A DNA stretch of 32,165 nucleotides from JAUIAI01 sp049680625 (GCA_049680625.1 JBAUID010000032.1:1-32165); one strand, 5' to 3'; shown: positions 7,307-15,369, counted from the first letter of the stretch. Numbers and translations are program-made. The notes: generated by a model from the sequence alone, not told the origin.

Positions 7307-8611
7307 ATGATGAACGTGACTGACAATGAGTTGCTGGTACGCACCGATGCTGGCACGCCGATGGGTGAGTACTTCCGCCGTTATTGGCAGCCGGTTGCAC
7401 TTTCGCGCGAAATGCCCGGCCCCGACAGCCCGCCGATCCGCGTCCGGGCAATGGGCGAAGATCTGGTAGCCTTTCGCGACACCGAAGGACGAGTCGGATT
7501 AATTGAGCCAAGCTGCGCGCACCGCGGCACGAGCCTGTTTTTTGGTCGCAATGAAGACTGCGGCCTGCGCTGTGTTCACCACGGCTGGAAATACGATATC
7601 AATGGCCAGTGTATCGATATGCCAAATGTCGAGCCCGGCTCGCCAATGCACGGCAAGATCTCGATCAAGGCCTATCCGACACGTGAGTTCGGCGACATGG
7701 TGTGGGCCTACTTCGGGCCAAAAGACAAGATGCCGCAACAGCTGCCGCAGCTTGAGCACGGCCTGCTGCCGGCCTCTCATGCTTATGTAACCAAACGACT
7801 GCAGCAGTGCAACTGGGCGCAGTCGATGGACGGTGCACTGGACACCGCTCATTTCTCGTTTTTGCACATGCCGGCGCCATCGCTTACCTCCAACGACCCG
7901 GCTAACATCGCGGCCGACGAGCGCCGCATCCGCTGGCTGCGTGAAGGCCCTATACCCGAGTTCACAATTGTCGACCACGACGTCGGTTTCGTGATCGGCG
8001 GTTCTCGCAAAGCCGATGCCGACGAAAGCTACTGGCGGATTACCCAGTTCATGTTGCCAGCGCATTCGATTACGCCTTCAGCGATGCCGGGTGAGATTTA
8101 CTACGGCTACACCTGGGTGCCTGCGAACGACACTTCCTGCTGGATTTACGTGTACGCCTGGCACCCCGACCGCGCAATAACCGAGCAAGAACGCGCTCTG
8201 TTCGACCAGGGCGGCTTCGGACAATTTGCTGAGCTTGGGCCGGACTGGGTGCCGATTCGCAACCGGACAAACGACTACCTGATCGACCGTGACGATCAAA
8301 AGCACCGCACGTTTACCGGGGTGCGTGGCATTGCCGAGCAGGATGCGCTTGCACAAGAAAGTCAGGGCGTGATCGCTGACCGAACCATTGAGCATCTGAC
8401 GGCATCAGACGTCGGCGTCGTGCACTTCAGACGTTTGATGCTCAAGGAAGCCAAGGCACTGGCTGCAGGTACCGAACCGGTAGCTGCGACGCGGCACGAC
8501 AGCTACCGCCTGCGTGCCGGTGGTGCGTTGCTATCAAAAGAATTATCGTTCGAAGACACGATGAAACAACGCTTTGGTTCCGTGACCGGTAAAGTGCCAG
8601 CGTCGTCATAG
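7307..8611 (+). CDS. Rieske [2Fe-2S] aromatic ring-hydroxylating oxygenase, alpha subunit (phthalate dioxygenase-like)
   Basis: 434 residues. The N-terminal Rieske domain has Cys70-x-His72 (SCAHRG) and Cys89-x2-His92 (CVHHGW), the [2Fe-2S] ligands. The catalytic domain has D179-TA-H182-FSFL-H187, the 2-His part of the mononuclear iron site with its bridging Asp. Length and order match phthalate 4,5-dioxygenase-type oxygenases that hydroxylate or O-demethylate aromatic acids using a separate reductase. No ferredoxin reductase gene is present in the window, so electrons must come from a partner encoded elsewhere. ATG 7310 is an equally possible start, and no strong ribosome site is seen. The convergent neighbour is an amidohydrolase often linked with aromatic ring cleavage. 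Confidence 0.92.
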   Translation: MMNVTDNELLVRTDAGTPMGEYFRRYWQPVALSREMPGPDSPPIRVRAMGEDLVAFRDTEGRVGLIEPSCAHRGTSLFFGRNEDCGLRCVHHGWKYDINGQCIDMPNVEPGSPMHGKISIKAYPTREFGDMVWAYFGPKDKMPQQLPQLEHGLLPASHAYVTKRLQQCNWAQSMDGALDTAHFSFLHMPAPSLTSNDPANIAADERRIRWLREGPIPEFTIVDHDVGFVIGGSRKADADESYWRITQFMLPAHSITPSAMPGEIYYGYTWVPANDTSCWIYVYAWHPDRAITEQERALFDQGGFGQFAELGPDWVPIRNRTNDYLIDRDDQKHRTFTGVRGIAEQDALAQESQGVIADRTIEHLTASDVGVVHFRRLMLKEAKALAAGTEPVAATRHDSYRLRAGGALLSKELSFEDTMKQRFGSVTGKVPASS

Positions 8612-8622
8612 AGAAATGCGAA

Positions 8623-8648
8623 GACGGGGTAGAAAAAACTACTCCGTC
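8623..8648. terminator. Bidirectional hairpin with A6 loop
   Basis: GACGGGGTAG at 8623-8632 pairs with CTACTCCGTC at 8639-8648 (one G-T pair), with a loop of six A (six U on the other strand). It lies in the 27-bp gap of two convergent genes and includes the stop codon of the minus-strand gene. No T tract follows on either side, so strength as an intrinsic terminator is uncertain. Confidence 0.5.
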
Positions 8649-9490
8649 TGTGGCGACCAGCCATAAGCTTTGGCGCAGGCGCCGCCCATCAGCATTGCCC
8701 GTTCACTGTCACTCAGCCGATCCGTCAGGCGAAACGGCTCTACCGCTTGTTCGTAGTTGACCACCGCGAAAGCGCGCGTCCAGTCGGTTCCCCACAAACA
8801 GCGCTCAAAACCCCAGGCGTCAAATACGCGGGCAAGCGGGCCCCAGATATCTGGAAACGGATACGGTTTTTGCGACAACGTGCACGCGCCACTGACTTTG
8901 ATCACGGCGTTCGGGCGACTCGCGAGGTCGATTACTTTTGGCAGATCAGCCCATGGTTGCCATGAGTCCGACCGGGCTGGCGGCGTACGCGGTTGCAGCA
9001 GCCACAAATGGTCAAGAATGAATCGGTTGTTCGGATAGCGGTCGACAAGTGCGACACCCGCATCGACGTTGCCCCAGCAGTGCAGATTGACCGGAAAGTC
9101 ATGGCGAACGGCTTCGTTCATGATGCGCTCGATCCCCTGGCTGTTCGGGTCGCGCTTGCCTTCCACTGGCATCATGATCCGAATGCCAACTGTGCCCGGC
9201 GTGCGCTTCCAGTCGGCAATAACTTCACCAACTGCCGGGTCATCCGGATTAACCGGTTTTATCAGGGCAAAACGGCCGGGATGTGCCTGCTGCACTTGTA
9301 CAGCGTAACTGGCGTCATACTGATAAAGAGAAAAAGCGGAGATGAAGATCGCTCCGTCGACGCCGACTTCATCCATGGCGGCGACCATTTCATCACCGGT
9401 GACATGGGCCGGCCAGTTCGGTACGCTGTGCCAGGGCCGCGTTGGCGTATTGGCTTCATAAGCGTGTACCTGGGAATCGATGATCGGCAA
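8639..9490 (-). CDS. Amidohydrolase family protein (2-pyrone-4,6-dicarboxylate hydrolase-like)
   Basis: 283 residues from a TTG at 9490, with AAGGAG eight nt upstream; no better in-frame ATG exists before the conserved start PIIDSQVHAYE. The DxxVHxY motif gives the metal-ligand pair at the end of strand 1. The middle LHCWGNVDAG, LDHLWLLQP and the late GTDWTRAF (Asp base) fit the TIM-barrel amidohydrolase_2 family, which includes PDC hydrolase (LigI) and ACMSD-like decarboxylases. Inference: hydrolysis of a lactone or pyrone intermediate in aromatic degradation, in line with the convergent Rieske oxygenase. The exact substrate is open. Confidence 0.85.
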   Translation of the reverse strand: MPIIDSQVHAYEANTPTRPWHSVPNWPAHVTGDEMVAAMDEVGVDGAIFISAFSLYQYDASYAVQVQQAHPGRFALIKPVNPDDPAVGEVIADWKRTPGTVGIRIMMPVEGKRDPNSQGIERIMNEAVRHDFPVNLHCWGNVDAGVALVDRYPNNRFILDHLWLLQPRTPPARSDSWQPWADLPKVIDLASRPNAVIKVSGACTLSQKPYPFPDIWGPLARVFDAWGFERCLWGTDWTRAFAVVNYEQAVEPFRLTDRLSDSERAMLMGGACAKAYGWSPQTE

Positions 9491-9802
9491 GGTGAACTCT
9501 CCTTGATTATGTGGTGGTTGACTTAGCTGATTGACTCATCAGGAAATTGACTCATCAGGTGACATGTCGATTGACCGGTAGCTGACGCGTCAGCTTAACG
9601 CATTCGTTTCTACCGCGTTGGTCAGTAACAAATATGCGGCCGGGTTTTACCGTAACCGTTTGAATTTCTGGTTTCCCGTAGCATTCCTTATCGAAAATCG
9701 ATTCGAGCCCGGGCCGCTTACCTCACAACATCTGGCTATCATCCGCTAGCATGTCGGGTTACGAAATTACCCGTTCACCAACGTTGCAAGAGTTAATAAG
9801 AT
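9491..9802. other. 312-bp divergent intergenic region with direct repeats and a palindrome
   Basis: Contains a 14-bp perfect direct repeat ATTGACTCATCAGG at 9530-9543 and 9546-9559, and a 16-bp perfect palindrome AGCTGACGCGTCAGCT at 9580-9595. These are plausible operator elements for the amidohydrolase or the nitroreductase gene. No coding sequence, RNA gene or terminator is seen here. Confidence 0.45.
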
Positions 9803-10477
9803 ATGGATGTTATTGAGGCTATTGAGACCCGTAAGTCGATCCGGGCGTTTACCGATCAGGCAGTACCGCTGAAAACTGTGCGCCGTCTGCTGGAGTTATC
9901 TCAGCGATCACCCAGTGGTACCAACACGCAGCCCTGGCATGTCCACGTGTGTGCCGGTGCTGTCCGGCAGGCAATCAGCGACGATGTCCTGGCATTAGTG
10001 GCGGCGGGTAAAGCGGGTAAGTACGAAGACTATGGTTATTATCCCGCCAAGTGGAAAGACATTCATAACGATCGGCGGCGTGGCGTGGGTTGGTCTTTGT
10101 ACAGCCTGGTTGGCGTGAAAAAGGGTGACCGGGAAGGTAGCGCCCGGCAGGCCAACAGAAATTTCAAGTTTTTTGATGCGCCGGTAGGTTTGTTTATAAC
10201 CGTTGATTCTTATCTTGGCCGGGGCAGCTGGGCTGATGCCGGCATGTATGCCCAAACTATTATGCTGGCGGCCCGGGGTCTTGGTCTGCACACTTGCCCG
10301 CAGGCCGCCTGGATTCCTTTTCAGGAGCCAATCTACCGACACCTGGGTATTCCGGAAGACCAGGAGCTGGTGACCGGCATGGCAATTGGTTATGCCGACA
10401 ACTCGGCGATTGAGAACACGCTGGTCAGCGAGCGCGAGGCGCTGGATAATGTGGCTCACTTCCGTGGCTTCGACTAA
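9803..10477 (+). CDS. Nitroreductase family FMN-dependent oxidoreductase
   Basis: 224 residues, a normal length for the family. The N-terminal FMN-phosphate motif is clear (AIETRKSIRAFTD, with the paired Arg/Ser), followed by SQRSPSGTNTQPWHVHV, the family's flavin and dimer contact segment. The C-terminal GLGLHTCPQAAW and late GYADNSAIEN complete the fold. Members reduce nitroaromatics, quinones, flavins or enones using NAD(P)H in the cytoplasm. The surrounding genes suggest xenobiotic or aromatic turnover. It is 80 nt upstream of the GST gene on the same strand and may share a transcript. Confidence 0.9.
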   Translation: MDVIEAIETRKSIRAFTDQAVPLKTVRRLLELSQRSPSGTNTQPWHVHVCAGAVRQAISDDVLALVAAGKAGKYEDYGYYPAKWKDIHNDRRRGVGWSLYSLVGVKKGDREGSARQANRNFKFFDAPVGLFITVDSYLGRGSWADAGMYAQTIMLAARGLGLHTCPQAAWIPFQEPIYRHLGIPEDQELVTGMAIGYADNSAIENTLVSEREALDNVAHFRGFD

Positions 10478-10557
10478 GTGAGGTTTGGATACGCTAATCG
10501 ATAATGTAAGCGCCGCCCGGGTACACATCAATTAAGCACAAACCAACCGGAAACCTT

Positions 10558-11187
10558 ATGGCTGAGAGCCTGATCTTTTATACCAACCCAATGTCACGCG
10601 GGCGAATCGTTCGGTGGATGCTCGAAGAAATTGGCCAGCCCTATGACACCCAGGTTGTTGAGTACGGTGAATCCATGAAGTCATCAACCTACCGAGCCGT
10701 CAATCCGATGGCGAAGGTGCCCGCGTTAAAACACGGCGGGCAAGTGGTCACTGAATGCGCGGCAATTTGTGCCTACCTGGCAGATGTGTTTGCACAGGCA
10801 GGGCTTGGACCCACAACATCGGGCAAAGCGGCGTACTACCGCTGGATGATGTTTGCCGCCGGACCGATGGAAGCAGCAATCACTAACCATTCCCTGGGGT
10901 TCAACCCGCCGCCTGAGAAATCGGCAATGGTTGGCTATGGGAGCTTCGAGCAAGTGATGGACGTTATGGAAGCGGCCGTATCCCAATCAGACTACATCAC
11001 CGGTGCGCAATTTTCGGCTGCTGATATTTATTTTGGTTCACACATTGGCTTTGGGCTGCAGTTCGGCTCAATCGACAAGCGCGCGGCCTTTGAGTCCTAC
11101 TGGGCCCGTATCAGCGATCGCGATGCTTACCGTCGGGCCACCGGACTTGACGACGCGTTGCTGGCTGATCAATCAAAGCAGGGGTAA
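10558..11187 (+). CDS. Glutathione S-transferase family protein
   Basis: 209 residues. The N-terminal thioredoxin-like domain reads SLIFYTNPMSRGRIVRWMLEE (Ser in MSRGR is the likely glutathione-activating residue) and continues through NPMAKVPALKHGG and TECAAICAYLA, the cis-Pro and gamma-Glu binding segments. The C-terminal half is all-helical, with FSAADIYFGSHIGFGLQFG. It probably conjugates or reduces electrophilic substrates with glutathione. The stop codon lies only 2 nt before the alpha/beta hydrolase start, so the two are almost certainly cotranscribed. Confidence 0.9.
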   Translation: MAESLIFYTNPMSRGRIVRWMLEEIGQPYDTQVVEYGESMKSSTYRAVNPMAKVPALKHGGQVVTECAAICAYLADVFAQAGLGPTTSGKAAYYRWMMFAAGPMEAAITNHSLGFNPPPEKSAMVGYGSFEQVMDVMEAAVSQSDYITGAQFSAADIYFGSHIGFGLQFGSIDKRAAFESYWARISDRDAYRRATGLDDALLADQSKQG

Positions 11188-11189
11188 CA

Positions 11190-12053
11190 ATGTCTTTATA
11201 CAAAGGAATGGATGCAGCCACCCTCGAGGCTGAATACAACCTCGGGGCGCGGCGCGGGCCGTCGTTTGGTGTCCTCGTCGAAGACTGGACAGCCCGAAGT
11301 GCCGCGCTGCGCGAGTCTGGTGATGTGCAAATAGATCTGGCATACGGTACAGCAGAGCGCGAGAAGCTCGACTTTTTTCCAGCCAAAAATCCGAACGGCT
11401 CGCTGTTGATTTATATTCATGGCGGCTACTGGCAGCGCGGCGACAAGAACATGTACAGCTTTATCACCGAGGCCTTTGTACAGCATGGGGTGTCGGTGGC
11501 CATCATGAACTACAACCTGACACCGTCAGTGCGCATTGCACAAATACCGGGACAGATTCGTCAGTGTATTGCCTGGATATGGCATCACGCAGCTGAGTTG
11601 GGTTTCTCAAAAGACAAAATCACCCTGATGGGCCATTCCGCCGGCGGACACCTGACTGCCTTAATGATGGCAACTGACTGGCCCGCCCTTGATGCGCAAT
11701 TGCCGGTTGATTTGCTGAAGGCTGGGATACCCGTTTCCGGTGTGTTTGAGCTGGAGCCACTGGTGCATACGTCGTTAAATAAACTGCCGCAGATGGATAT
11801 TGCCGAAGCGCGCGCGAACAGCCCGTGCAATATTCCGCCAGCAACCAATGCACCGCAGATGGTGGTGGTTGGTGGCGGAGAAACCTCGGAGTTTTTCCGT
11901 CAGGCAGATGCCTATGTTGCCCAGTACAGCACCCCGCAGCGCCTGATGACTCGTTACGATGTGCCCAATGATGATCACTTCGATTTGCTTGAGCAACTGG
12001 TCGATACGAACAGCGGATTTTTCCAGAAATCGATGGCGTTGATTTCACCATAG
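11190..12053 (+). CDS. Alpha/beta hydrolase (kynurenine formamidase/BD-FAE-like esterase)
   Basis: 287 residues. The oxyanion motif is HGGYWQRGDK (about residue 76). The nucleophile elbow is GHSAGGHL, and the catalytic His is in NDDHFDLLEQL near the C-terminus. HGGYW together with this spacing is the pattern of arylformamidase and carboxylesterase BD-FAE proteins. It follows the GST gene by 2 nt, implying translational coupling. Function inferred: hydrolysis of an ester or N-formyl amide in a catabolic route. No tryptophan dioxygenase or kynureninase is beside it, so a kynurenine role is not supported. Confidence 0.88.
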   Translation: MSLYKGMDAATLEAEYNLGARRGPSFGVLVEDWTARSAALRESGDVQIDLAYGTAEREKLDFFPAKNPNGSLLIYIHGGYWQRGDKNMYSFITEAFVQHGVSVAIMNYNLTPSVRIAQIPGQIRQCIAWIWHHAAELGFSKDKITLMGHSAGGHLTALMMATDWPALDAQLPVDLLKAGIPVSGVFELEPLVHTSLNKLPQMDIAEARANSPCNIPPATNAPQMVVVGGGETSEFFRQADAYVAQYSTPQRLMTRYDVPNDDHFDLLEQLVDTNSGFFQKSMALISP

Positions 12054-12135
12054 TCGATTTCTTTCACAACAGTTGTGATCTCGCCCGCTAGCACTGGGCG
12101 CTGACAGAGCCCCTGCTGACAGAGCCAAATAAACA
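12054..12135. promoter_or_regulatory. Short gap with a 15-bp dyad and a 12-bp direct repeat
   Basis: TCACAAC-A-GTTGTGA at 12064-12078 is a perfect dyad of 7-bp arms. GCTGACAGAGCC occurs at 12100-12111 and again at 12115-12126. The dyad could be an operator for the ModA-like gene; the direct repeat looks like one of several short duplications in the window. Confidence 0.4.
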
Positions 12136-12825
12136 ATGAGTCGAATGCTTACCGGTATTTCATCCATGGCAACCCGTGAATTACTCAACGAGCTGGCGGT
12201 GGGCTACGAACTGGCAAACCAGCAAGCGGTTCGGTTTGACTCAGTTGGCGGTGTTGACGCGGCAAAACGCGTCGTCGCCGGTGAAGCTTTTGATGTCGTG
12301 GTGCTCGCTGCGAATGCGATTGACAAATTAGTAAGCAGCGGCCATGTCCGAACTGGATCCAAAGTTGACATCGTGCGTTCCGGCGTTGCGATTGCGGTGA
12401 AAAGTGGTTCGCCGGTGCCAACGCCAGATACCGAAGCGAGTTTGCGGGCAGCGGTTCTGGCGGCTGCTTCGGTGGGTTATTCGACCGGCCCCAGTGGGGT
12501 TGCGGTGCTCGAATTGTTCAAACGCTGGGGCATTATCGACACGCTTGGGGACCGATTGATACAAGCCCAACCCGGGGTGCCGGTTGGGCAGTTGATCGCA
12601 GAGGGTGTTGTTGAACTCGGTTTTCAGCAGCTCAGTGAACTGATGCACTTGCCGGGTATTGTCGTTATCGGACCGATGCCACCTGAAATCGCGATCGAAA
12701 CGATTTTCTCTGCTGCAATTTGTGCGTCATGCAATCAGACTGAGTCTGCGCAGCGGTTACTGCAATACCTGGGGTCAGATGCAGCAGCGACGGCAAGAAA
12801 AAATAACGGCATGTCTGCCGTCTGA
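12136..12825 (+). CDS. ModA-like substrate-binding-domain protein lacking a signal peptide
   Basis: 229 residues with the type II periplasmic-binding-protein layout: MLTGISSMATRELLNELAVGYE, FDVVVLAANAIDKLVSSG, VRSGVAIAVKSGSP, and a second lobe with VGYSTGPSGVAVLELF and AEGVVELGFQQLSEL. This is the arrangement of molybdate- and related-anion-binding domains. The N-terminus has no hydrophobic signal, and none is available upstream in frame. It may therefore be a cytoplasmic binding protein, as are some members annotated as substrate-binding-domain proteins. There is no ABC permease or ATPase next to it. The ligand is unknown; no strong ribosome site precedes the ATG. Confidence 0.75.
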   Translation: MSRMLTGISSMATRELLNELAVGYELANQQAVRFDSVGGVDAAKRVVAGEAFDVVVLAANAIDKLVSSGHVRTGSKVDIVRSGVAIAVKSGSPVPTPDTEASLRAAVLAAASVGYSTGPSGVAVLELFKRWGIIDTLGDRLIQAQPGVPVGQLIAEGVVELGFQQLSELMHLPGIVVIGPMPPEIAIETIFSAAICASCNQTESAQRLLQYLGSDAAATARKNNGMSAV

Positions 12826-12885
12826 CCGCCTGGCTCACTTCAGAGTTTTTAAGTCAGTGATATTTAGCGTCAAAGTTAATCGGCG
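12826..12885. other. Short convergent gap
   Basis: Sixty bases between the binding-protein stop and the phosphonatase relic. No structure or gene seen. Confidence 0.3.
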
Positions 12886-13274
12886 TCAGATTTTTTCCAG
12901 CAAGCCGGGCAGTTCAGCAACCGAGTCAATCACGTAGTCTGCGCCGGCATCCAGCAACACCCGGGCACCCGCTCGGCATGCTCCGCGGCTACCCGTTCGT
13001 TGGTTGGAATAAAACTGGCATTTACCCGGTCAACATCATCCCGGGTTGGCGTCGCGCCGTGCACCCTGGTCCACTGCTTAGCGAGGGGCGGCATGTTCAA
13101 CATGGCATTGATGTGATCCCATTTCGGCAGCCCCATTGGTGCACGTGCCTGTGCCAGGCTGGCCTGGACTCCACACGCTTCAAACGCCGCGACAAAAGCT
13201 TTCATTGGCGCAAACGAACCAAAATCGACGGTGGTGCCGGCCCAGTCGAAAACAACGGCTTTGATTTCTCTCAT
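12886..13274 (-). pseudogene. phnX: Phosphonoacetaldehyde hydrolase relic with internal deletion and frameshift
   Basis: Reading from ATG 13274, the first ~105 residues match PhnX. They include the HAD motif I with the phosphonatase signature VFDWAGTTVDFGSFAP and the cap segment APMGLPKWDHINAMLNMP. After AEHAERVPG the frame runs into an early TGA. The next frame then gives ARVLLDAGADYVIDSVAELP followed by GLLEKI and a stop at 12886, which is the expected end of PhnX. About 130 central residues, including the GSTTGYTREM region and the motif IV aspartates, are missing. The junction sits at a repeated CGGGTG. The gene cannot make active phosphonatase, which normally splits phosphonoacetaldehyde from 2-aminoethylphosphonate. 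No transaminase or phosphonate transporter is nearby. Confidence 0.8.
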
Positions 13275-13283
13275 TAAGTTATT

Positions 13284-13307
13284 CCATGCTGCCATGCTGC
13301 CATGCTG
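13284..13307. repeat. Three tandem copies of an 8-bp unit
   Basis: CCATGCTG is repeated three times in a row, just upstream of the start of the phosphonatase relic. It is one of several short duplications in the non-coding parts of the window. Confidence 0.8.
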
Positions 13308-13429
13308 CAGTGGTTTGCTCATCACGACCGCTCACTGACATTTTCTGAGGGCCCGAGGGAACAGTGATTATCGCGTATCCTGATGCCAAGAGAGTGTTAT
13401 CGAACAACTATCAATCAGGAGGCGTTACC

Positions 13430-13735
13430 TTGAGCGCATTTCTTATCGTCCGGGCAAGCGTGCCCGAATCCGATCGCGAAGCATTTGAAACCTGGTATCA
13501 GAAAGAACATCTGCCCGAAGCCAAGGCCGCGTTTAAGGCAATTTCAGCCCGACGTGGCTGGGGTGATGTCGAACCTGGGGTTCACTGGGCAATGTATGAA
13601 TTTTCAGACCTCAATGCGGCCAGAGCCATTACTGAATCCGATATCCTTAAGGGCTTGATTGCAGAGTTCGACCGGGTATGGGAAGGTCGGGTAACTCGTA
13701 GTCGTGAGGTTGTCGGCGTTAATCAGCTTATTTAG
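13430..13735 (+). CDS. Small EthD-like/dimeric alpha-beta barrel protein
   Basis: 101 residues from TTG 13430, set by a strong AGGAGG at 13417-13422 placed 7 nt upstream. A longer reading from 13364 would add 22 unconserved residues. The sequence SAFLIVRASVPESDREAFETWYQKEHLPEA contains the WYxxEHLPE motif found in EthD-like and related ferredoxin-fold proteins, where the His is central to ligand contact. These proteins bind or transform small organic molecules, but the role of this one is unknown. It lies 13 nt before the PhoD-like lipoprotein gene and is probably cotranscribed with it. Confidence 0.75.
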   Translation: MSAFLIVRASVPESDREAFETWYQKEHLPEAKAAFKAISARRGWGDVEPGVHWAMYEFSDLNAARAITESDILKGLIAEFDRVWEGRVTRSREVVGVNQLI

Positions 13736-13748
13736 CGTGCGCTGAAAA

Positions 13749-14927
13749 ATGAAGCTACGGGCGGTTTTGAGTTGTACCTTGCTTGGCTTGCTGACGGCTT
13801 GCCAGTCGATCCCGACCACTGGTTTGGTCAACCCGATCGGCCGGGATAAGGCAATAGGTTCAAGCGAGTCCGGCGAGTCGACTGCGCGCGGTATGCCCCG
13901 GGCGCCAACCGGAAAAAAGCTACCACTATCCGGCCAGTTAGTGTCGACCATTCTGATGGCTTCGTGCATGAACGAAGAAGCCAGGCAGCCGGCCAAAGTC
14001 CTGTACGCAATGAGCCGCGAGTCAGCCGATTTATTGTTGATGACCGGTGATAATGTCTACGGCGATATCAGCCAGGGCCGCTATGTGTCGCCTGATACCA
14101 ACCTGAGCGAGTTGCGCCTCAGCTTCGCACAACTCGCGGCCCGCGCTGATTTTCGTGCGCTGCGCGCAAAACATCCGATGATGGTGGCCTGGGATGACCA
14201 CGATTACGGTGCCAATGGTGCGGGCCGCGAATTTGCGCACAAATTAATGGCAGAACGCCTTCACGAGCACTTCTGGGGCCTCGACCGTTCGGAAGCTGGT
14301 AAACGTGCCGGCACGTATTACGCGAGAACTTTTGGCCCGGCGGGTAATCGCGTGCAGATCATCATGCTTGATACGCGCTTTTTTCGTTCCCCACTAACCG
14401 AAGCGGCTAGCCGCAGTGCAAAAGGCAAACTGCGTTACCGGCCAAGCACCGCACCAGATCAGGACATGCTGGGTCAACAGCAATGGGCCTGGCTGGCCGG
14501 GCGCCTGCGCACTGGTGCTGATGTCAATCTGATCGTGTCTTCTATCCAGGTGTTGCCCCGGGGTCAGTCGAGTTTTGAGTCCTGGGGATTATTACCGGCA
14601 GAACAGTCGCGATTGCTGGCCATGGTCAACCAGTCTGGCGCAAAAGGCCCGGTATTTGTATCCGGCGACCGGCACCGCGGTTTTCTGTTCCGATCTTCTG
14701 CAGTTGACGGGTCACACTTTATTGAAGTGACAGCCAGTGCGATAAATCGCCAATCGAAGGCCACTAAAAAATCGGCCGATCCGGCTTTAATCGGTGAGCC
14801 GTTCCCAGATTATAACTATGGACGCCTTCAAATCGAGTGGGACGAGGGTTTGATTAATATCGAAATTCGGGACGAGGCCGCCACAGTGGTCAGATCAATG
14901 CGCCAGCGATTTCGCCCGCCCCGTTAA
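13749..14927 (+). CDS. PhoD-like metallophosphatase lipoprotein (alkaline phosphatase D family)
   Basis: 392 residues. The signal peptide ends in a lipobox, LLTAC with Cys18, so the protein should be anchored in the outer or inner membrane facing the periplasm. A segment of about 40 Gly/Ser/Pro-rich residues leads to the phosphodiesterase core: LLLMTGDNVYGD (metal ligands), MVAWDDHDYGANGAG, the PhoD hallmark, and later VFVSGDRHRG. These motifs are the metal site of the PhoD/calcineurin-like superfamily. The typical PhoD N-terminal Ig-like domain is absent, giving the shorter form. Expected reaction: hydrolysis of phosphodiesters or phosphomonoesters outside the cytoplasm. A run of nine T follows the stop but without a proper hairpin. 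Confidence 0.88.
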   Translation: MKLRAVLSCTLLGLLTACQSIPTTGLVNPIGRDKAIGSSESGESTARGMPRAPTGKKLPLSGQLVSTILMASCMNEEARQPAKVLYAMSRESADLLLMTGDNVYGDISQGRYVSPDTNLSELRLSFAQLAARADFRALRAKHPMMVAWDDHDYGANGAGREFAHKLMAERLHEHFWGLDRSEAGKRAGTYYARTFGPAGNRVQIIMLDTRFFRSPLTEAASRSAKGKLRYRPSTAPDQDMLGQQQWAWLAGRLRTGADVNLIVSSIQVLPRGQSSFESWGLLPAEQSRLLAMVNQSGAKGPVFVSGDRHRGFLFRSSAVDGSHFIEVTASAINRQSKATKKSADPALIGEPFPDYNYGRLQIEWDEGLINIEIRDEAATVVRSMRQRFRPPR

Positions 14928-15036
14928 TTTTTTTTTCGATCTGTCGATTTAACGCATCCCTGTTCGACATCCCTGCGAAACCCTGATCAACACGGTGCGG
15001 GGGATCACTCTTTTACCTACTTTTCGAGAGGGAATT
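14928..15036. other. Intergenic gap before the YciI gene
   Basis: A T-run directly follows the PhoD stop, but no GC-rich stem precedes it, so an intrinsic terminator is not convincing. The rest should hold the promoter of the YciI/sigma pair. GAGAGGGA at 15025-15032 is the YciI ribosome site. Confidence 0.35.
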
Positions 15037-15366
15037 ATGCAATTTATTGCTCTTATCTACAGTGAAGAAACTGGCGAAGCCAGCCCGGAAGTGATGCAGG
15101 CCTACGGCGCATTCACCCAGGAAATGATTGCCAAAGGGCATTTCAAAGCCGGGGACGAACTGCAACCTTCATCCACTGCAACCTGCGTTTCGGTTCGCAA
15201 CGGGAAAACCGCCCTAAAAGATGGCCCTTTCTCCGAAACCAAAGAGCAGTTGGGTGGCTACTATCTGCTCGAGTGCGCCGATCTCGACGAGGCCATAGCG
15301 TGTGCTGCCAAAATCCCGACCGCTGCCCACGGCTGGGTTGAAGTCCGCCCTCTCGTCATGCGTTAG
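15037..15366 (+). CDS. YciI/YCII-domain (DGPF) protein of an ECF42-type pair
   Basis: 109 residues from ATG 15037, chosen for the GAGAGGGA ribosome site over an earlier in-frame start at 14995. The DGPF hallmark is present in LKDGPFSETKEQLGGYYLLE, followed by DEAIACAAKIPTAAHGWVEVRP. YCII/DGPF proteins are small dimers of the ferredoxin-like fold whose chemistry is unresolved. In many bacteria they are encoded next to ECF42 sigma factors and are their main known target genes. The sigma factor gene follows after 3 nt, so the pair is coupled. Confidence 0.9.
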   Translation: MQFIALIYSEETGEASPEVMQAYGAFTQEMIAKGHFKAGDELQPSSTATCVSVRNGKTALKDGPFSETKEQLGGYYLLECADLDEAIACAAKIPTAAHGWVEVRPLVMR

Positions 15367-15369
15367 ATC

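Noticed and set aside
11190..12053. Assignment of the alpha/beta hydrolase as kynurenine formamidase
   Set aside because: No other kynurenine-pathway gene is present; the HGGYW motif is shared by many esterases.
14928..14940. T-run after the PhoD-like gene as an intrinsic terminator
   Set aside because: No stable GC-rich stem directly before it.
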